Source: CAYMCQ01 sp964389025
GTDB taxonomy: Bacteria; Verrucomicrobiota; Verrucomicrobiia; Limisphaerales; CAYMCQ01
Direction of reading: 5' to 3'
Length of the DNA: 22,119 nt
Assembly (NCBI GenBank): GCA_964389025.1
Contig: CAYMCQ010000073.1
Location: forward strand, 1 to 22,119
Positions within the stretch are counted from its first letter, which is position 1; the number at the start of each line of letters is the position of its first letter. The position numbers and the translations under genes were made by a program. Of this stretch, positions 20,754-22,119 are shown in pieces. The notes beneath the pieces were generated by a model. It was not told where the DNA came from. It saw only the letters and a list, made by a program, of their open reading frames with translations, and made no database searches.

Positions 20754-21956
20754 ATGAGCGCAGTTGCCAAAAAAGATTTGCCCGATGCCCAAGGCCACTT
20801 CGGTCCCTACGGCGGACGCTTCGTTCCCGAAACGTTGATGCACCCGTTGCAGGAACTGGAGGAAGAATATTTTCGTGCGCAAAAAGACCCGGAGTTCCAG
20901 CGCGAGTTCGAATATTATCTCAAAGAATTTTGTGGTCGCCCGACGTCGCTTTACTTCGCCGAGCGGCTCACGCGCGAACTCGGCGGCGCGAAAATTTATC
21001 TCAAGCGCGAAGACCTGCTTCACACCGGCGCGCACAAAATCAACAACACCATCGGCCAAATCCTTCTCGCCAAACGCATGGGCAAGACCCGCATCATCGC
21101 CGAAACCGGCGCGGGCCAGCATGGCGTCGCCACGGCTACCGTCGCGGCGATGTTCGGATTGAAGTGCGTCGTTTATATGGGTGCACACGATTGCGAGCGG
21201 CAATCGCTCAATGTGTTTCGGATGAAAATGCTCGGCGCGGAAGTCGTGCCCGTCGAGGCCGGGCAAAAAACTTTGAAGGAAGCCATCAACGAAGCGATGC
21301 GCGATTGGGTCACGAACGTCCGCAGCACGCACTACATTCTCGGCACTGTTTATGGCGCGCATCCGTATCCGCTCATGGTGCGGAATTTTCAGCGCGTCAT
21401 CGGCGACGAAGCGCGCCGCCAAATTTTAGAAAAGGAGAAACGTTTGCCCGACTTGCTCATCGCCTGCGTCGGCGGCGGCTCGAACGCGATGGGATTGTTT
21501 TATCCGTTCCTCGAAGACGAGTCCGTGAAAATGGTCGGCGTCGAAGCTGGCGGCGAAGGAATTTATCCGAACAAACACGCCGCGCGTTTTCAAGGCGGCT
21601 CGCTCGGCGTGTTGCAAGGCACGCGCTCCTTTCTGTTGCAGGACGAATTCGGCCAGATTCAACTCACCCACAGCGTCAGCGCCGGACTGGATTACGCCGC
21701 CGTCGGCCCGGAACACGCGTGGTTGCGCGACCAAAAGCGCGTCGAATACACCTACGCCACCGACGACAAGGCGCTCGACGGATTTTTCAAACTTGCGCGA
21801 CTCGAAGGGATCATTCCCGCGCTGGAAAGCGCCCACGCCGTCGCCGAAGTCATCCAACGCGCGCCGAAAATGAGCAAAGACAAATTGATCATCATGAACC
21901 TCTCCGGTCGCGGCGACAAAGATGTGATGCAAGTGGCGGCGAAAATTAAACTTTGA
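20754..21956 (+). CDS. trpB: Tryptophan synthase beta chain
   Basis: A PLP enzyme that condenses indole with serine. The 400-residue length is normal. It shows GHFGPYGGRFVPETLMHPL, GRPTSLYFAERLT, KREDLLHTGAHKINNTIGQ with PLP-binding Lys95, ETGAGQHGVATA, CVVYMGAHDCERQSLNVFRM, YGAHPYPLMVRNFQ, the phosphate loop GGGSNAMG and GLDYAAVGPEHAW. This is the classical TrpB1 type. I use the ATG at 20754. The upstream TTG would start within the octamer array. There is no Shine-Dalgarno sequence. trpA, its usual partner, does not start in the remaining 160 bases. Confidence 0.98.
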   Translation: MSAVAKKDLPDAQGHFGPYGGRFVPETLMHPLQELEEEYFRAQKDPEFQREFEYYLKEFCGRPTSLYFAERLTRELGGAKIYLKREDLLHTGAHKINNTIGQILLAKRMGKTRIIAETGAGQHGVATATVAAMFGLKCVVYMGAHDCERQSLNVFRMKMLGAEVVPVEAGQKTLKEAINEAMRDWVTNVRSTHYILGTVYGAHPYPLMVRNFQRVIGDEARRQILEKEKRLPDLLIACVGGGSNAMGLFYPFLEDESVKMVGVEAGGEGIYPNKHAARFQGGSLGVLQGTRSFLLQDEFGQIQLTHSVSAGLDYAAVGPEHAWLRDQKRVEYTYATDDKALDGFFKLARLEGIIPALESAHAVAEVIQRAPKMSKDKLIIMNLSGRGDKDVMQVAAKIKL

Positions 21957-22119
21957 ACCAAAGGCAAACGGACTTAATTTGAAAACATGAAGCGCACTTT
22001 CAAAGCTGTTAGTCGGCGACCTCCGGCAAAGCCGGAGGCTTGAGATAGCGTGAACCGCTCAAGGCGGTTAACAAGTTGTTGAAAAACGATTGAACGGGGT
22101 TTGTGGGTGAGGGTCAGAG
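21957..22119. repeat. Hairpin repeat downstream of trpB
   Basis: CCTCCGGC-AAA-GCCGGAGG (22020-22038) and AACCGC-TCAAG-GCGGTT (22053-22069) are two strong hairpins 15 bases apart, about 64 bases after the trpB stop. They could end the trpB transcript but have no U tract. An 18-codon frame from the ATG at 21987 reads through the first hairpin and is not a credible gene. The rest, to the window end, shows nothing I can identify. Confidence 0.65.

Noticed and set aside
20930..21949. 339-codon plus-strand ORF within trpB
   Set aside because: Arg-rich alternate frame of trpB.

Overview
The window is a bacterial chromosome segment of fairly high GC. It carries conserved housekeeping genes, separated by an unusual density of short dispersed repeats. 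The repeat types (palindromic intergenic elements, TTTGCGTC octamers, CGCCAAT heptamers), the Shine-Dalgarno-poor starts, the DUF6600-like and PQQ-propeller proteins and the zinc-ribbon membrane protein suggest a member of the Verrucomicrobiota, probably near Pedosphaera/Limisphaerales. That assignment is inference from style; there is no rRNA to confirm it.

Layout. 1-3900: a chaperone block, with the 3' part of dnaK (interrupted by a 10-N gap), a small DUF1737-like gene, a repeat-filled spacer, then groES-groEL and a terminator. 3900-5080: a lower-GC patch with an overlapping pair of unknown genes and an orphan antitoxin-like gene. 5160-5830: a membrane protein plus XRE regulator operon, with a tandem palindromic operator over its promoter, closed by a terminator. 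5890-7030: type I signal peptidase and tmRNA. 7116-8825: thiE and a PfkB-family kinase, separated by a 92-bp inverted-repeat element. 8832-10703 (minus): cysE and a zinc-ribbon membrane protein. 10881-12925: prfB with its programmed +1 frameshift, then trpC. 12942-15041: a PQQ-propeller protein whose N terminus looks lost, a lytic transglycosylase, and a second copy of the 92-bp element. 15038-17279 (minus): ruvC, a small membrane protein, ruvA and a DUF374 acyltransferase. 17362-19811 (minus): a large DUF6600-like lipoprotein with its terminator, and tRNA-Arg(CCT). 19922-22119: trpF, a palindrome-rich repeat, trpB, and another hairpin repeat.

Functionally the genes cover protein folding (DnaK, GroES/EL), translation termination and rescue (RF2, tmRNA), secretion (LepB), tryptophan synthesis (TrpC, TrpF, TrpB, dispersed rather than in one operon), thiamine and cysteine synthesis (ThiE, CysE), Holliday-junction processing (RuvA, RuvC) and the cell envelope.

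The most striking content is the repeats. One element family supplies the TAG stop codon of three different genes. A CGCCAAT heptamer array is translated in frame inside both thiE and trpC. A TTTGCGTC octamer array sits directly in front of the start codons of both trpC and trpB. A palindrome-rich element provides the last codons of trpF. I see no CRISPR array, transposase or prophage.
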